Below are positions 18,995-28,113 of a DNA stretch of 64,000 bases, one piece after another. Position numbers and translations under genes: made by a program. Source of the stretch: Rhizobium tropici CIAT 899 (GTDB lineage: Bacteria; Pseudomonadota; Alphaproteobacteria; Rhizobiales; Rhizobiaceae). The number at the start of each line of letters is the position of its first letter. Within the stretch, counting starts at the first letter, position 1. Location of the stretch: contig NC_020061.1 of assembly GCF_000330885.1 (NCBI RefSeq), positions 224,717 to 288,716 of the forward strand, given 5' to 3'. The notes under the pieces were generated by a model. The model had not been told where the DNA came from, did not search any database, and worked only from the letters and a program-made list of their open reading frames with translations.

Positions 18995-19894
18995 ATGTCT
19001 TTCGACAATCTGCGATACCTCGAATCCGAAGCCATCCATATCATTCGGGAGGTCGCTGCGACCTTTTCCAATCCGGTAGTGCTCTATTCCATCGGAAAGG
19101 ACTCCTCCGTTTTATTGCATCTCGCAATGAAGGCGTTCTTCCCGGGAAAACCGCCCTTTCCCTTTCTTCATGTGGACACCCGGTGGAAGTTTCGGGAGAT
19201 GATCGATTTCCGCGACCGCATGATGCGGGAAATGGACCTGAAATTGATTGTCCACGTCAATCAGGATGGCATCGATCAGGGTATCAGCCCGTTTCGAGAC
19301 GGCTCCAACGTGCACACGCACATGATGAAGACCATGGCGCTGCGCCAGGCGTTGGACAAATTCAGTTTCGATGCTGCGCTCGCAGGCGCACGCCGCGAGG
19401 AGGAAAAATCGCGAGCCAAAGAGCGGATCTTTTCCATTCGCAACGCACAGCATGCTTGGGATCCGAAACGCCAGCGTCCGGAGATGTGGAGAACCTACAA
19501 TACGCGTGTCAGCGCAGGCGAAACGATGCGCGTCTTTCCGCTTTCCAACTGGACGGAACTCGACGTCTGGGAATACAACCAAAAGGAAAACATCCCGGTC
19601 GTGCCACTCTATTTCGCGGCGCCGCGGCCCGTCGTTCAGCGCGGTGCGGGGATGATCATGGTCGATGACGAGCGCATGCCGCTTGAGCCCGACGAAACGG
19701 TCACGCAGCGCATGATCCGTTTCCGTACGCTCGGCTGCTACCCTTTGACGGGCGCGATCGAATCCAGTGCGGAGACGGTGCCGGAAATCCTGCGCGAGAT
19801 CGTGGAGGCACGCACCTCCGAAAGACAGAGCCGGCTGATCGATTTCGACGAGGCCGGCGCAATGGAGAAGAAGAAGCGGGAAGGGTACTTCTGA
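18995..19894 (+). CDS. nodP: NodP, ATP sulfurylase small subunit
   Basis: 299 residues, full length. It is the catalytic PP-loop subunit ([17 protein letters not shown] near residue 30) that with NodQ converts sulfate and ATP to APS. Other conserved stretches are [14 protein letters not shown] and [14 protein letters not shown]. It begins five bases after the nodH stop and overlaps nodQ by one base. It closely parallels housekeeping CysD. Confidence 0.96.
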   Translation: MSFDNLRYLESEAIHIIREVAATFSNPVVLYSIGKDSSVLLHLAMKAFFPGKPPFPFLHVDTRWKFREMIDFRDRMMREMDLKLIVHVNQDGIDQGISPFRDGSNVHTHMMKTMALRQALDKFSFDAALAGARREEEKSRAKERIFSIRNAQHAWDPKRQRPEMWRTYNTRVSAGETMRVFPLSNWTELDVWEYNQKENIPVVPLYFAAPRPVVQRGAGMIMVDDERMPLEPDETVTQRMIRFRTLGCYPLTGAIESSAETVPEILREIVEARTSERQSRLIDFDEAGAMEKKKREGYF

Positions 19895-21791
19895 TGCCAT
19901 ATCCTTTTTCGATATCGCCGCATGACATGGAAGAGCATCTGGTCCAAGAGGACAAAGGACCGGTTCTTCGATTCATTACCTGCGGTTCGGTCGATGACGG
20001 CAAATCGACCTTGATCGGGCGACTGCTCTGCGATGCGCAACTGGTCTTCGAAGACCAATTGGCAGACCTTCGCCACGGGGGCATCCGCGGCGGCAATGGC
20101 GAGGAAATCGATTTCTCTCTGGTGCTCGACGGCCTTGAGGCGGAGCGCGAACAGGGCATCACCATAGATGTTGCCTATCGCTATTTCTCCACGTCGAAGC
20201 GCAAGTTCATCGTTGCCGACACGCCAGGCCACTTCGAATATACGCGCAACATGGCGACGGGCGCATCAACTGCCGACCTTGCCGTCATCCTCGTCGACAG
20301 CCGCCAAGGCATACTCCAGCAAACACGCAGGCATTCCTATCTCGCCTCGCTTCTCGGCATTCGCCATGTCGTCCTGGCTGTGAACAAGATCGATCTCATC
20401 GATTTCAGCGAGCCGATATTTGATGCCATTGTGGCCGAATACGTGCGCTTCTCGGCGAAGCTGGGTTTTGCCAGCGTAATGGCCATTCCGATGTCCGCCC
20501 GCTTCGGAGACAATGTTGTTTCGAAATCGGGGAAATTACCCTGGTATCAAGGCTCCCCGCTTCTTGAATATCTGGAAACGGTGGAACTCGACGCACCTGA
20601 CAGGCAAGAACCCTTTCGTTTTCCTGTTCAGCTCGTCATGCGGCCGAATGCGGATTTTCGAGCTACGCGGGCCGGATCGCATCCGGAAAAATTGCGGTCG
20701 GCGATCCGGTGATCGTTGCAAAATCAGGTCTGCGATCGTCGGTCAGGGCGATCATTGCCCCTGATGGCAACCAGATATCTGCCGCAGAAGGGGAACCGGT
20801 AACCTTGGTTCTTGCCGACGAGGTAGATGTCTCGAGGGGCGACATGCTGGTTGACCCCGCCTCAAGACCTTTTGTCTCGGACCAATTTCAGGCGCATCTT
20901 ATTTGGTTCGATGCCAATCCGATGCTCCCCGGACGAAGCTATCTCTTGCGGACGGAGACGGACAGTGTCAGCGCCACGGTGACTGTGCTCAAGCACCAAC
21001 TAAATGTCGACAGCTTCGTTCGCGAACCGGCCAAACTGCTTCAGATGAACGAGGTGGGCGTCTGCAACATCATGACGCAACGACCGATCGTCTTTGACGC
21101 CTACAAGGAAAATAGGTCAACCGGCAATTTCATCATCGTCGATAGGGTAAGCAGCGCGACCGTCGGCGCCGGCATGATTGATTTCCCGCTTCGTCGTGCC
21201 GACAACGTTCATTGGCAGGCGCTCGACGTCGACAAGGCCGCGCGGTCGGCTCTCAAGAACCAAAAGCCTGCTGTCCTTTGGCTCACCGGTCTGTCCGGTT
21301 CGGGCAAGTCGACGATCGCCAATGCACTCGAAGCGCTTCTGCATACTTGCGGCAAGCATACCTATCTATTGGACGGAGATAACGTACGCCACGGGCTTAA
21401 TCGTGACCTTGGCTTTACCGCAGTTGATCGGGTCGAGAACATACGCCGCGTCGCTGAGGTCGCCAAGTTGATGGCGGACGCAGGGCTGATCGTAATTTGC
21501 TCCTTCATCTCGCCCTTCCGAGACGAGCGGCGTATGGCGCGCGAGCTCATGGGCGAAGGCGAGTTCATCGAAATCTTTGTTGACACGCCTTTAGACGAAT
21601 GTGCGCGCCGAGATCCGAAAGGGCTTTATAAGAAGGCCTTTGCCGGAAACATTGCCAATTTCACCGGCGTCTCGTCTCCCTATGAGGCTCCGGAGAATCC
21701 GGAACTTCACCTCAAAACCATGGGCCAGGAGCCAGCGAGGTTAGCGCTTCAGATAGAAGAGTTCCTTCGAAGCCGAATGGAGGAGAAATAG
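19894..21791 (+). pseudogene. nodQ: NodQ (GTPase subunit of ATP sulfurylase fused to APS kinase), frameshifted
   Basis: The first part (19894-20712) has the GTPase motifs [19 protein letters not shown] and NKIDLI. The second (open from 20709 in another frame, to 21791) carries the rest of the beta-barrel domains and the APS kinase with GLSGSGKST and [17 protein letters not shown]. The join is at 20661-20663: where NodQ reads [20 protein letters not shown], the sequence has lost one G after TTTCGA, so the frame slips and stops at 20712. All else looks intact, so it is either a real recent inactivation, a programmed shift, or a sequencing error. If real, the GTPase half would be truncated and PAPS for NodH would depend on another CysDN/NodPQ. 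Confidence 0.88.
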
Positions 21792-21935
21792 CTCACTGGC
21801 CCAGTGCAGACAGGAATTTTAGCAACTGAGAGCCTGTCAACAGGGGAGGGCCGAAAATCTCCTGCAGCTGCTTCGCTGAGAAGAGTAGCCGGCCAGGCCA
21901 GCGGGTGCTGGCGTTTCACCAGCTTTACGGACCAT

Positions 21936-22256
21936 ATGACGGCAGCCTACCGAGAATACACCTTCAAATACTGGATGGACACTCATCGCAGCGAGGAAAT
22001 CTTCTTCGTCCTGCAGGTCCAGAAGGTTATGCCAAAAACCTTCGTTGCATTTGGCTCCTGCCGGTACGTGGAGGAAGGGGAGAGGCTTCCCCGATCTCAC
22101 ATCATCGCTGATTGCAAGTCGGAAGCTGATGCGCTCGCCTTACGCGATCGGTTCTTCGCCATACGAGTCGATACGGGCAAGACTATCGAAAAGGAGATGT
22201 ATCGGCGCGTTGATAAGTTCGCAGCGCGCGCAGAGGGGAAGACGCGAAGACGCTGA
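21936..22256 (+). CDS. Hypothetical protein, 106 residues
   Basis: From ATG 21936 (MTAAYREYTFKYWMDTHRSE) the frame reads a compact mixed protein, VLQVQKVMPKTFVAFGSC, and ends in a basic tail with KTRRR. The frame stays open upstream to 21804 but that part looks less protein-like. No motif is recognised. It follows nodQ by about 145 bases on the same strand and has no good ribosome site, so the call is tentative. Confidence 0.4.
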   Translation: MTAAYREYTFKYWMDTHRSEEIFFVLQVQKVMPKTFVAFGSCRYVEEGERLPRSHIIADCKSEADALALRDRFFAIRVDTGKTIEKEMYRRVDKFAARAEGKTRRR

Positions 22257-22270
22257 AGAAAAACCTATCG

Positions 22271-22298
22271 CTGCCTCCCACATATATTCGGGAGGCAG
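22271..22298 (-). terminator. Hairpin downstream of the DUF982 gene
   Basis: CTGCCTCCC (22271-22279) and GGGAGGCAG (22290-22298) form a perfect 9-bp stem with a 10-base loop. On the minus strand it lies just after the DUF982 stop and is followed a few bases later by TTTTT, so it may terminate that gene. On the plus strand there is no T-run. Confidence 0.5.
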
Positions 22299-22306
22299 GC
22301 ATGACC

Positions 22307-22561
22307 TCACCGGCCGTACACAAAGACCCCATCCTCTCGGGCCGCCTTAATGATCGCCTCTCGCACTTCTTCGGCAGTTATTCTGCCCTCATGGGCTGCA
22401 AGAACCGCTCTCTTGGCGTCTTCATAGGCTTCGCCGGTATTCTCTGCCGGCCATTCGTTGAGCAGGAAATCGGCAGCGCGCTCGGCGCTGTTGATCGCGA
22501 CCGCTCTGCCGGCCTGTCTCGTTTCCAGCATCAGAGTTTTATCCCACCATTGTGTGGTCAT
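22307..22561 (-). CDS. DUF982-family protein, 84 residues
   Basis: From ATG 22561 (MTTQWWDKTLMLETRQAGR), with GGAGG ten bases upstream. Typical DUF982 layout: a WW/WDK start, SAERAADFLLNEWP, then a C-terminal helix TAEEVREAIIKAAREDG. Such proteins are numerous on rhizobial plasmids and have no known function. A truncated relative is at 7301-7582. Confidence 0.8.
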   Translation of the reverse strand: MTTQWWDKTLMLETRQAGRAVAINSAERAADFLLNEWPAENTGEAYEDAKRAVLAAHEGRITAEEVREAIIKAAREDGVFVYGR

Positions 22562-23158
22562 GGCATTATTCCTCCGCAATCAAAACTGGCGATCAGATGC
22601 TTGGTTCCAAGGAGGGCGGCGTGATGCTCATCTTCGAAAGATCCTGTATTCGCATTCGGGTACCCCTCGCACATGCAGGGTTCGCTTATCGCCTACGTGT
22701 TTCCAGAATCTCTTTTTGTCCGCTACGCGACTATCTGCGAGGCCTTGGCGCCGACGTCAGGCTTTCAAGACTGATCGAGAGGCGGCTTTCATGCGCAACA
22801 GTTGATTGGCAGCCGCGTCAAGTTCCGTTCGCAGGGATCCGACATGGCGTCGACATTGTTCATGATCTAGAAGGCGGCAGTCGGTTCCGCAAGAACGACG
22901 AGCGCGGAAATTCATCATCCGCCCGCCATGCTCGGTCCGCCGCAAAGCGCCCAGGGCTCCCCGTAGCTAGTTTCCGTCCACAAACAGGCGTATTTAAGCG
23001 CGTTTACAAGGGTTTGTCCTTTGCGGTGAGAGTGGTTTTGGGGCGACGGACAGGATCATGAACGCTTGTGATTGGGCAGTATACAGTTGGCGGCGCTGAG
23101 GCGTACGCCACGAGGCCGGCATTGTAGCGACGGCGCAATTCTAAAAGCTGGTCGGAGT
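22562..23158. other. Intergenic stretch before the ISNCY transposase, nothing recognised
   Basis: Several short overlapping frames exist, none with a family motif or good ribosome site. The far end probably includes one terminus of the insertion sequence whose transposase ends at 23159; I could not define its inverted repeat. Confidence 0.4.
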
Positions 23159-24496
23159 TCAGGTCGGTTTGAGGCGGATGAAGAGGACGAGGTTGTAAGC
23201 CACGACGGAGGACCAGACGTAGGTCTTGAAGTGGTCAAGGCCCCGCCAGGTGCAGCGTGCCAGGCCGTAGGCACGCTTGAGGCATGATATTCCGGCTTCG
23301 ATACCGGCGCGGAAGTTGCGCAACTTGCGATAGACCCAATTGCTTCTGACCATGTCCTCGACCTTGAGGCCAGCTTTCTTGTGGAATGCCATGTCGCGAA
23401 CGCCCCAGGTCTTGGCTGTGGCCAGGTTGCCGCGACTGGCAAAGCCGCCGTCGGCCGCCGCCTGCCGCGGCGCGTTTCCATAGACGGCGATGTGGCGCTC
23501 CAGCATCGGCAGCAGCCGCTCGCTGTCGGGCGGATTACCTGCCTCGATCACCAGATCGAGGATCATGCCGCTTCTGCCGGTGGTCAGGTTGAGCTTGTGG
23601 CCGTATTCGGTCTCGCGGCTACCTTTGACGATGATATCGGCATGGGGTTCGAACAGGCTTACCAGCTTCTCGCCCGCCGGCAGCTTCTCGCCCGCCAGTA
23701 CTCGCCGCTCGCTCTGTTTGATGATGCGTTCGATCAGCGGTCGATAGCGGCAAACCTGGGCCTGCCAGAGTTGGACGAGCGGATTGCTCGCCGCTGCCAG
23801 TCGCTCGGTTGCCTGCTTCAGGTATGCCAAGGTCGCGCAGGCGATCGCGATCAGCTCACGGTAGAGCCGGACCCGATTGGGCTGACCGCGTGTGAACTGG
23901 ATCTCGCGGGCACGCTTCTTGGCCGCGCGGCAATGATCGCGCCATGCCAGGCCGGCGCCGACCAAGGTATCTGCCTTCTTCAGCAGGCGCACCATGACCC
24001 GCACGGCATCCCACAGCAGGCTGCTGTCGCTCGGTTCGTGCATGAGTGCCGAGGTCACTGTACTGTCCAGCCGCACGACCGTGCCGTCTTCCAGCTTCGC
24101 CTGCCGAGCGCTCGACAGCAGCGCCCGATTGATCACTTCCCAGGTCTCGGGTCGGATCGCGCTGATCGTCTTTTGCAGCACTGACTTTTGCGGGCTCCAT
24201 GACCACGGCAGGCGCGCAAAGGCCCGAAACGACGCGGAGTCCTCGAGATGGAACGCCAGTTCCTGGTAGCTCAGCTGCCGGTATTGCTTGAGCAATGCGC
24301 AACGCAGCACTGCCTCGGCCGGCAGCCCTTGCCGTCCGGTGGCCTTGACGCCGTGCCGACCCAGATCCCGCCCCACCAAGCCAAACAGATCGTGGTGCTC
24401 GTCCAGCCACTGCGACATCGACTTCAGTTCGTGGCCGATCTCGTGCGTGGCGAAAAGATCGAATATACTGGCTTGGACGGTGCGTTCCTGGCGCAT
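23159..24496 (-). CDS. ISNCY-type transposase
   Basis: 445 residues from ATG 24496 (MRQERTVQASIFDLFATHEIG) with GGAG upstream; longer starts to 24610 are possible. The N-terminal part has GRQGLPAEAVLRCALLKQYR and the DDE core includes VVRLDSTVTSALMHEPSDS, with late AADGGFASRGNL and GIEAGISCLKRAYGLAR. The family assignment is from memory of similar transposases annotated ISNCY. A small tandem duplication, LAGEKLPAGEKL, is visible near residue 305. The reading frame is intact. IS boundaries are not resolved. Confidence 0.85.
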   Translation of the reverse strand: MRQERTVQASIFDLFATHEIGHELKSMSQWLDEHHDLFGLVGRDLGRHGVKATGRQGLPAEAVLRCALLKQYRQLSYQELAFHLEDSASFRAFARLPWSWSPQKSVLQKTISAIRPETWEVINRALLSSARQAKLEDGTVVRLDSTVTSALMHEPSDSSLLWDAVRVMVRLLKKADTLVGAGLAWRDHCRAAKKRAREIQFTRGQPNRVRLYRELIAIACATLAYLKQATERLAAASNPLVQLWQAQVCRYRPLIERIIKQSERRVLAGEKLPAGEKLVSLFEPHADIIVKGSRETEYGHKLNLTTGRSGMILDLVIEAGNPPDSERLLPMLERHIAVYGNAPRQAAADGGFASRGNLATAKTWGVRDMAFHKKAGLKVEDMVRSNWVYRKLRNFRAGIEAGISCLKRAYGLARCTWRGLDHFKTYVWSSVVAYNLVLFIRLKPT

Positions 24497-24670
24497 TGTC
24501 GGCTCCGGCGGTTGCAGATTGTGCTTCGGAATCAGTGGCATGAGCCCAAAGTATACCTGAAACCGCCGGGCCTTGCTTGCGCAAAATTCAGATTCACTTA
24601 ATAATATCAATAACTTGATGTTCGTGGACGGAAACTAGCTAGAGTCGCCAGGCAGAACTTAATAGCCCAT

Positions 24671-24937
24671 TCGAATACCATTCGGCGTGATGGGGCCTGC
24701 GAACCGAATCCTGGAAGCGGCGGTTAGGTCGTCGTCTACAAGGACGGCCGGGAAATCGCTGCATTGTCCGCAGGCTTCGGTGAGACCGCGAACAATGTCA
24801 TCGAGCTTACCGGCATGCTGCACGCTACCCAATGGATCATCGATTATTTCAAGAAGGACGAGCCGGCAACGATCTGGCGTGACGCCATGTACGTCGTGAA
24901 CGGATGCAATGAATGGCGTAACTCCTGGGAGAGATGA
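24671..24937 (+). pseudogene. rnhA: Ribonuclease HI remnant with an in-frame stop
   Basis: In one frame the sequence reads NTIRRDGACEPNPGSGG, a TAG stop at 24725-24727, then VVVYKDGREIAAL, NNVIELTGMLHATQW and WRDAMYVVNGCNEW, ending at TGA 24935-24937. This is the RNase HI fold in order: the DGAC aspartate, the NN-x3-EL glutamate and the YVVNG strand. The C-terminal third is missing. It lies next to the ISNCY-type transposase, which may have disrupted it. Confidence 0.7.
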
Positions 24938-25329
24938 TTTTGGAGCGCCTGATCGAGGCGATGGAGACGGATATCGCGTAGCCCGTAAGGGTCGGGCCGA
25001 AGGCATTCGGAAGCAGCATGCCGCAATACCTCCATTCCGCCGCGGAAAACTTCGCCCGTCGGCGCGAGGACATCATCAAGACCGGTGGCGCCAGAACCCG
25101 CGAGGATGAAGCCGCCCAACGCAGGCAAACCGACAAGTCTTTAAGGTTTGTTGTCATAGACCGCAGAGTGGCAGGTCACCGCCGATCTACAATACGGTCG
25201 ATTATACAAGGAAATTTGTCGAGGAGTGCCTCCTCAAAGGGCGTATATCATTGATGACATTACCATGTTCTAATTCAACAGTCGGCCGTGCCCACGACCG
25301 TAATTGAAACGAGCACTTGATGGAAACTC
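24938..25329. other. No intact gene between the RNase HI remnant and the CsbD remnant
   Basis: Short frames only. The stretch ends in a strong terminator at 25331-25361, which suggests that a plus-strand gene once lay upstream of it. Confidence 0.35.
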
Positions 25330-25330
25330 T

Positions 25331-25361
25331 GCCCCTATCCCTATTCGGATAGGGGCTTTTT
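25331..25361 (+). terminator. Strong rho-independent terminator
   Basis: GCCCCTATCC (25331-25340) and GGATAGGGGC (25347-25356) form a perfect 10-bp stem with a 6-base loop, followed by TTTTT. It points along the plus strand and is also just beyond the CsbD remnant, which runs on the other strand. Confidence 0.8.
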
Positions 25362-25429
25362 GTGGGTGTGCTTGGGCATTGCTGTACGAAATACCGTTGT
25401 CATGCAGTCCGATGGTACAACGCGGCCTG

Positions 25430-25640
25430 TTACTCCCAGGTCTGTCGATTGTACCAATCGTCGATGTCGCGCCGCGCCCGATCTTTTTCCAAGCCGTAGC
25501 GTTGTTCTTGGATCTTGCCTTCGAGCTGATCTCGGCGTCCGTCGATTAGATCCAAGGTCGTCATCCGTGAGCTGTCCCCACTGCTCTTTCACCTTGCCCT
25601 TGATCTGCTTCCAATTTCCTTCAACTCTATTCCCATCCAT
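25430..25640 (-). pseudogene. CsbD-family stress protein gene with a one-base frameshift
   Basis: From ATG 25640 the frame gives MDGNRVEGNWKQIKGKVKEQ and WGQLTDDDL, the CsbD start. One extra base then shifts the frame; in the next frame it continues LDLIDGRRDQLEGKIQEQ, YGLEKDRARRDIDDWY and ends at a stop at 25430-25432. The two halves together make a normal CsbD protein of about 69 residues. CsbD proteins are small stress-induced proteins of unknown mechanism. Confidence 0.8.
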
Positions 25641-25747
25641 GATGTTCTCATCGTAAGGGTTGTCCCTGCAGCGGTAATGTAGATCGGCTATCTTTGTTCG
25701 CCAAATAGTTGGAGGGGCCGCCGCGCGAAGCTGGGCAAAGCGAGCGC

Positions 25748-25779
25748 GCGGAAGCTGGGGTTAGGCCTCCGCTTTTTTT
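25748..25779 (+). terminator. Candidate terminator
   Basis: GCGGAAGC (25748-25755) pairs with GCCTCCGC (25765-25772) with one mismatch, followed by seven T. It points along the plus strand; no convincing gene ends just before it. Confidence 0.5.
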
Positions 25780-25890
25780 CAAGCATGCAGAAGTGGAATC
25801 AAGCCCTGAACGATAGATTCTGCCAATGCTTCCTATCGCTTCGCTATCTGGAAATTTCATAATCAAGGGCTTCTTGCCCCAATCGTCCGA

Positions 25891-26220
25891 CTACGGATCA
25901 ATGGCAAAGTATTTTACCAAGAAGGGGTTCGCTAAAAGTGGCCATGCACCAGCAAGTCTGGCGAGGTGGCGTTCGTCATGAATGCCTTGCTTATAAAGAG
26001 TGACAACGATTGGTGCCAGTCGCTGGGCTTCATTTACATCTTTCATTAGGTTCAATCTTGAGAAAATCTGCTCGAAAGCAAGCTGACAAATCTCTAGGTC
26101 ACGCAGACCAAAGATTGCCTCATGGTTTCGAATATATTGGGAAAACGTCGAACCATCCTCATCATGCCGCTCCGCCGGGCTGGATACCGGTGACCCCATC
26201 TCGGGAGAATCCGAAACCAT
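25891..26220 (-). CDS. Hypothetical protein, 109 residues
   Basis: The core reads FSQYIRNHEAIFGLRDLEIC and APIVVTLYKQGIHDERHLARLA, a helical pattern I associate with a conserved uncharacterised family in Rhizobiales (a short domain ending in an LYxQGxxDE motif). No signal or membrane segment. The exact start is uncertain; a shorter one is possible because the first 25 residues look unstructured. Confidence 0.6.
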   Translation of the reverse strand: MVSDSPEMGSPVSSPAERHDEDGSTFSQYIRNHEAIFGLRDLEICQLAFEQIFSRLNLMKDVNEAQRLAPIVVTLYKQGIHDERHLARLAGAWPLLANPFLVKYFAIDP

Positions 26221-26328
26221 CCGCTGCTCTCCGATCGTGCATGAGTATACAACGCACGTTTACACTCCAGGCAACATTCTCGCAACCTGAGGCATCATTT
26301 CTTTGAGCATCTTCTCGGCGCCGCCACT

Positions 26329-26553
26329 TTACTGCTGAGCGGGCGTTTTCGCGGGCGGCGTTGTGGTGGTCGGCTGTGTCGTTGTCGTCTGGGCTGGGGC
26401 GTTGGGATTTGTCGTGCTGGTGTGGGGCCAGAAAGCCCAGGCGAGAGCTGCGACTACAATAATCCCGAGAATGACAACCCATGGCATCCAAGGTTGGCGA
26501 CGTACCGGTGTCGTTCTGAGATCTGGGGCACGCTTGTTGATGTCGTTGCTCAT
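26329..26553 (-). CDS. Small single-pass membrane protein with a Thr/Pro-rich tail
   Basis: 74 residues from ATG 26553 (MSNDINKRAPDLR), with GAGGAG eight bases upstream. One membrane segment (WVVILGIIVVAALAWAFW) is followed by a low-complexity tail of Thr, Pro, Ala and Gln (TTTTQPTTTTPP). Proteins of this form are common in rhizobia and uncharacterised; the tail would lie in the periplasm if the N-terminus is inside. Confidence 0.7.
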   Translation of the reverse strand: MSNDINKRAPDLRTTPVRRQPWMPWVVILGIIVVAALAWAFWPHTSTTNPNAPAQTTTTQPTTTTPPAKTPAQQ

Positions 26554-26645
26554 CTGAGTACTCCTCTGGGACGTAACCTTTAGCTGCAGCAAAGGTTCCT
26601 GACCACGAGGCGTTGCGGTGAAGTTGCGCTAATATTGCGCGCAGT

Positions 26646-27146
26646 TCATTGGGTTGGTTGATGTCCGTGATCGGATTCATCTCGCAAGTATTTGGCATCG
26701 TATAAGAATGGAAGAAGCCGAGCCGTTCCGGGCACAATCTTGGACTCGTCGGCGTCGACCTCGAGGCGAGCTGTCCATCTAATCATGTGGTTGTTGTCGG
26801 TCGGGTCCAACGTCGGAAACTTGAGGCGACGGCTTTGATCAGTTGTGACCACATCAATGGTATAGCTATCGTCTTCAAGGTATCGATCTGAGATGATCTC
26901 CACATGGAACCGGCCACCTTCCGTCCTGGCATCGCCCTCGTAGCCACATCGCTGGATGCAACCTGGCAAATCACCCCTGACTGTGAATGAGATCAATGTG
27001 CCGTCCACCAGGTTGGTTATCCCGTTAAAAGACGGTGGATTTCCTTTGCTCATGGTTATCGCGAGCGTCAGATCGTTGTCGCTGGCCGCAAAGGCAGAAG
27101 GGACCATGATGAGCGACAGTGCGGCAACGACGACGGCGTGATGCAT
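26646..27146 (-). CDS. Secreted hypothetical protein, 166 residues
   Basis: It begins with a clear signal peptide (MHHAVVVAALSLIMVPSAFA, cleavage likely after AFA), then a beta-rich mature part with two cysteines close together (LPGCIQRCGYEGDA). No family recognised. It stands alone on the minus strand 93 bases from the membrane protein gene downstream; the two could be co-transcribed. Confidence 0.65.
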   Translation of the reverse strand: MHHAVVVAALSLIMVPSAFAASDNDLTLAITMSKGNPPSFNGITNLVDGTLISFTVRGDLPGCIQRCGYEGDARTEGGRFHVEIISDRYLEDDSYTIDVVTTDQSRRLKFPTLDPTDNNHMIRWTARLEVDADESKIVPGTARLLPFLYDAKYLRDESDHGHQPTQ

Positions 27147-27197
27147 AGCAATCCCCCAATTACCGCAATGATTATCGGGAATGATCTAAGAGTCGAG

Positions 27198-27653
27198 TCA
27201 ACTATGCGTGCGAGCGTGGCGCCCTGTGAACGGCTCAAATTCATCGTCGCCGTGCAGATATTCCAGCTCATGGTCAATGTGGTCGATCGCCCAACAGAGC
27301 GCCTCGATCTCGCTTCTCAGGTGCTCGGCCAAGTCCCCGGTGATACTGGCGATATCGGCCGCCGGCAGGGACGCCCTGCTGTTGATAATCTTGATCTCGT
27401 CAGCTTCAAGACCGGCAAGGTGGTGCTTCGCCCGCTCGATCTGGAACAACAGCTTGCCGCGGTGATCCAGTAGGTATTCTCTCGTCTCGTCGATCATTTG
27501 GGCGTCTCCGAGGGATGTGGCTGTAGCCTTATATGCTTCGAGACCGTGTTCGGTAATCCAAAAATATTCGATATTGTCGATACAATCTCTGGGGACGAAA
27601 CCGCGGGCCTCCAGACGGCTAACGATATCGTCGCCGCACCCATAAAAGCCCAC
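27198..27653 (-). CDS. Hypothetical protein with winged-helix-like N-terminus
   Basis: 151 residues. The start resembles the wing of a PadR/MarR-type domain (IVSRLEARGFVPRD, then EYFWITEHGLEAYKA), followed by two long helices (ETREYLLDHRGKLLFQIERA and LAEHLRSEIEALCWAIDHID). It could be a small regulator, but the first helices of a full DNA-binding domain seem to be missing. No operon partner. Confidence 0.5.
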   Translation of the reverse strand: MGFYGCGDDIVSRLEARGFVPRDCIDNIEYFWITEHGLEAYKATATSLGDAQMIDETREYLLDHRGKLLFQIERAKHHLAGLEADEIKIINSRASLPAADIASITGDLAEHLRSEIEALCWAIDHIDHELEYLHGDDEFEPFTGRHARTHS

Positions 27654-27786
27654 GCAAGGCGGGCCCGGAAAGGTGGAATGATGGAGGTGATTTAGGAGAT
27701 GCCGGCCGTGTGACGCGCTGACATCATCTTTGATGCGACAAGGCTAAAATGCCTGATAGGATTTGAGCTTAATCGTGGAGGGGACC

Positions 27787-27915
27787 ATGAAATCAGCGGC
27801 AAACGACAAAGAAAATCTGCCGCCCGTCGAGCAGGAGTGGGCCAGCGCCATGCTAGTCATTGCATGGCCGTTTGGGGTTTTTGCCATTGCGCTTTGCTGT
27901 AAGTTCTTCGTGTAG
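27787..27915 (+). CDS. 42-residue membrane peptide
   Basis: Start ATG 27787 follows GGAGG at six bases. The peptide has a charged N-terminus (MKSAANDKENLPPVEQEW) and one hydrophobic segment (MLVIAWPFGVFAIALCC), ending KFFV. The strong ribosome site and membrane segment argue that it is real. Function unknown. Confidence 0.55.
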   Translation: MKSAANDKENLPPVEQEWASAMLVIAWPFGVFAIALCCKFFV

Positions 27916-28113
27916 CGATTAAGCCCCCGCCTGACCTAACGCTCGGGCCTGGCCAAGACGGTTGTCGGGATGTTGATTTTGGGGATTCTAGCCGTCGTCC
28001 CAACAATGATGGTGCAGTCTCTCGTGCCCATAAATCACGCTCTTCGTCACTCGCTCTCAGTTTGAGCAAGCGATCGGTGCCGCTGCGAAGCGCTCCCTGG
28101 CTCACGCTTGCGG

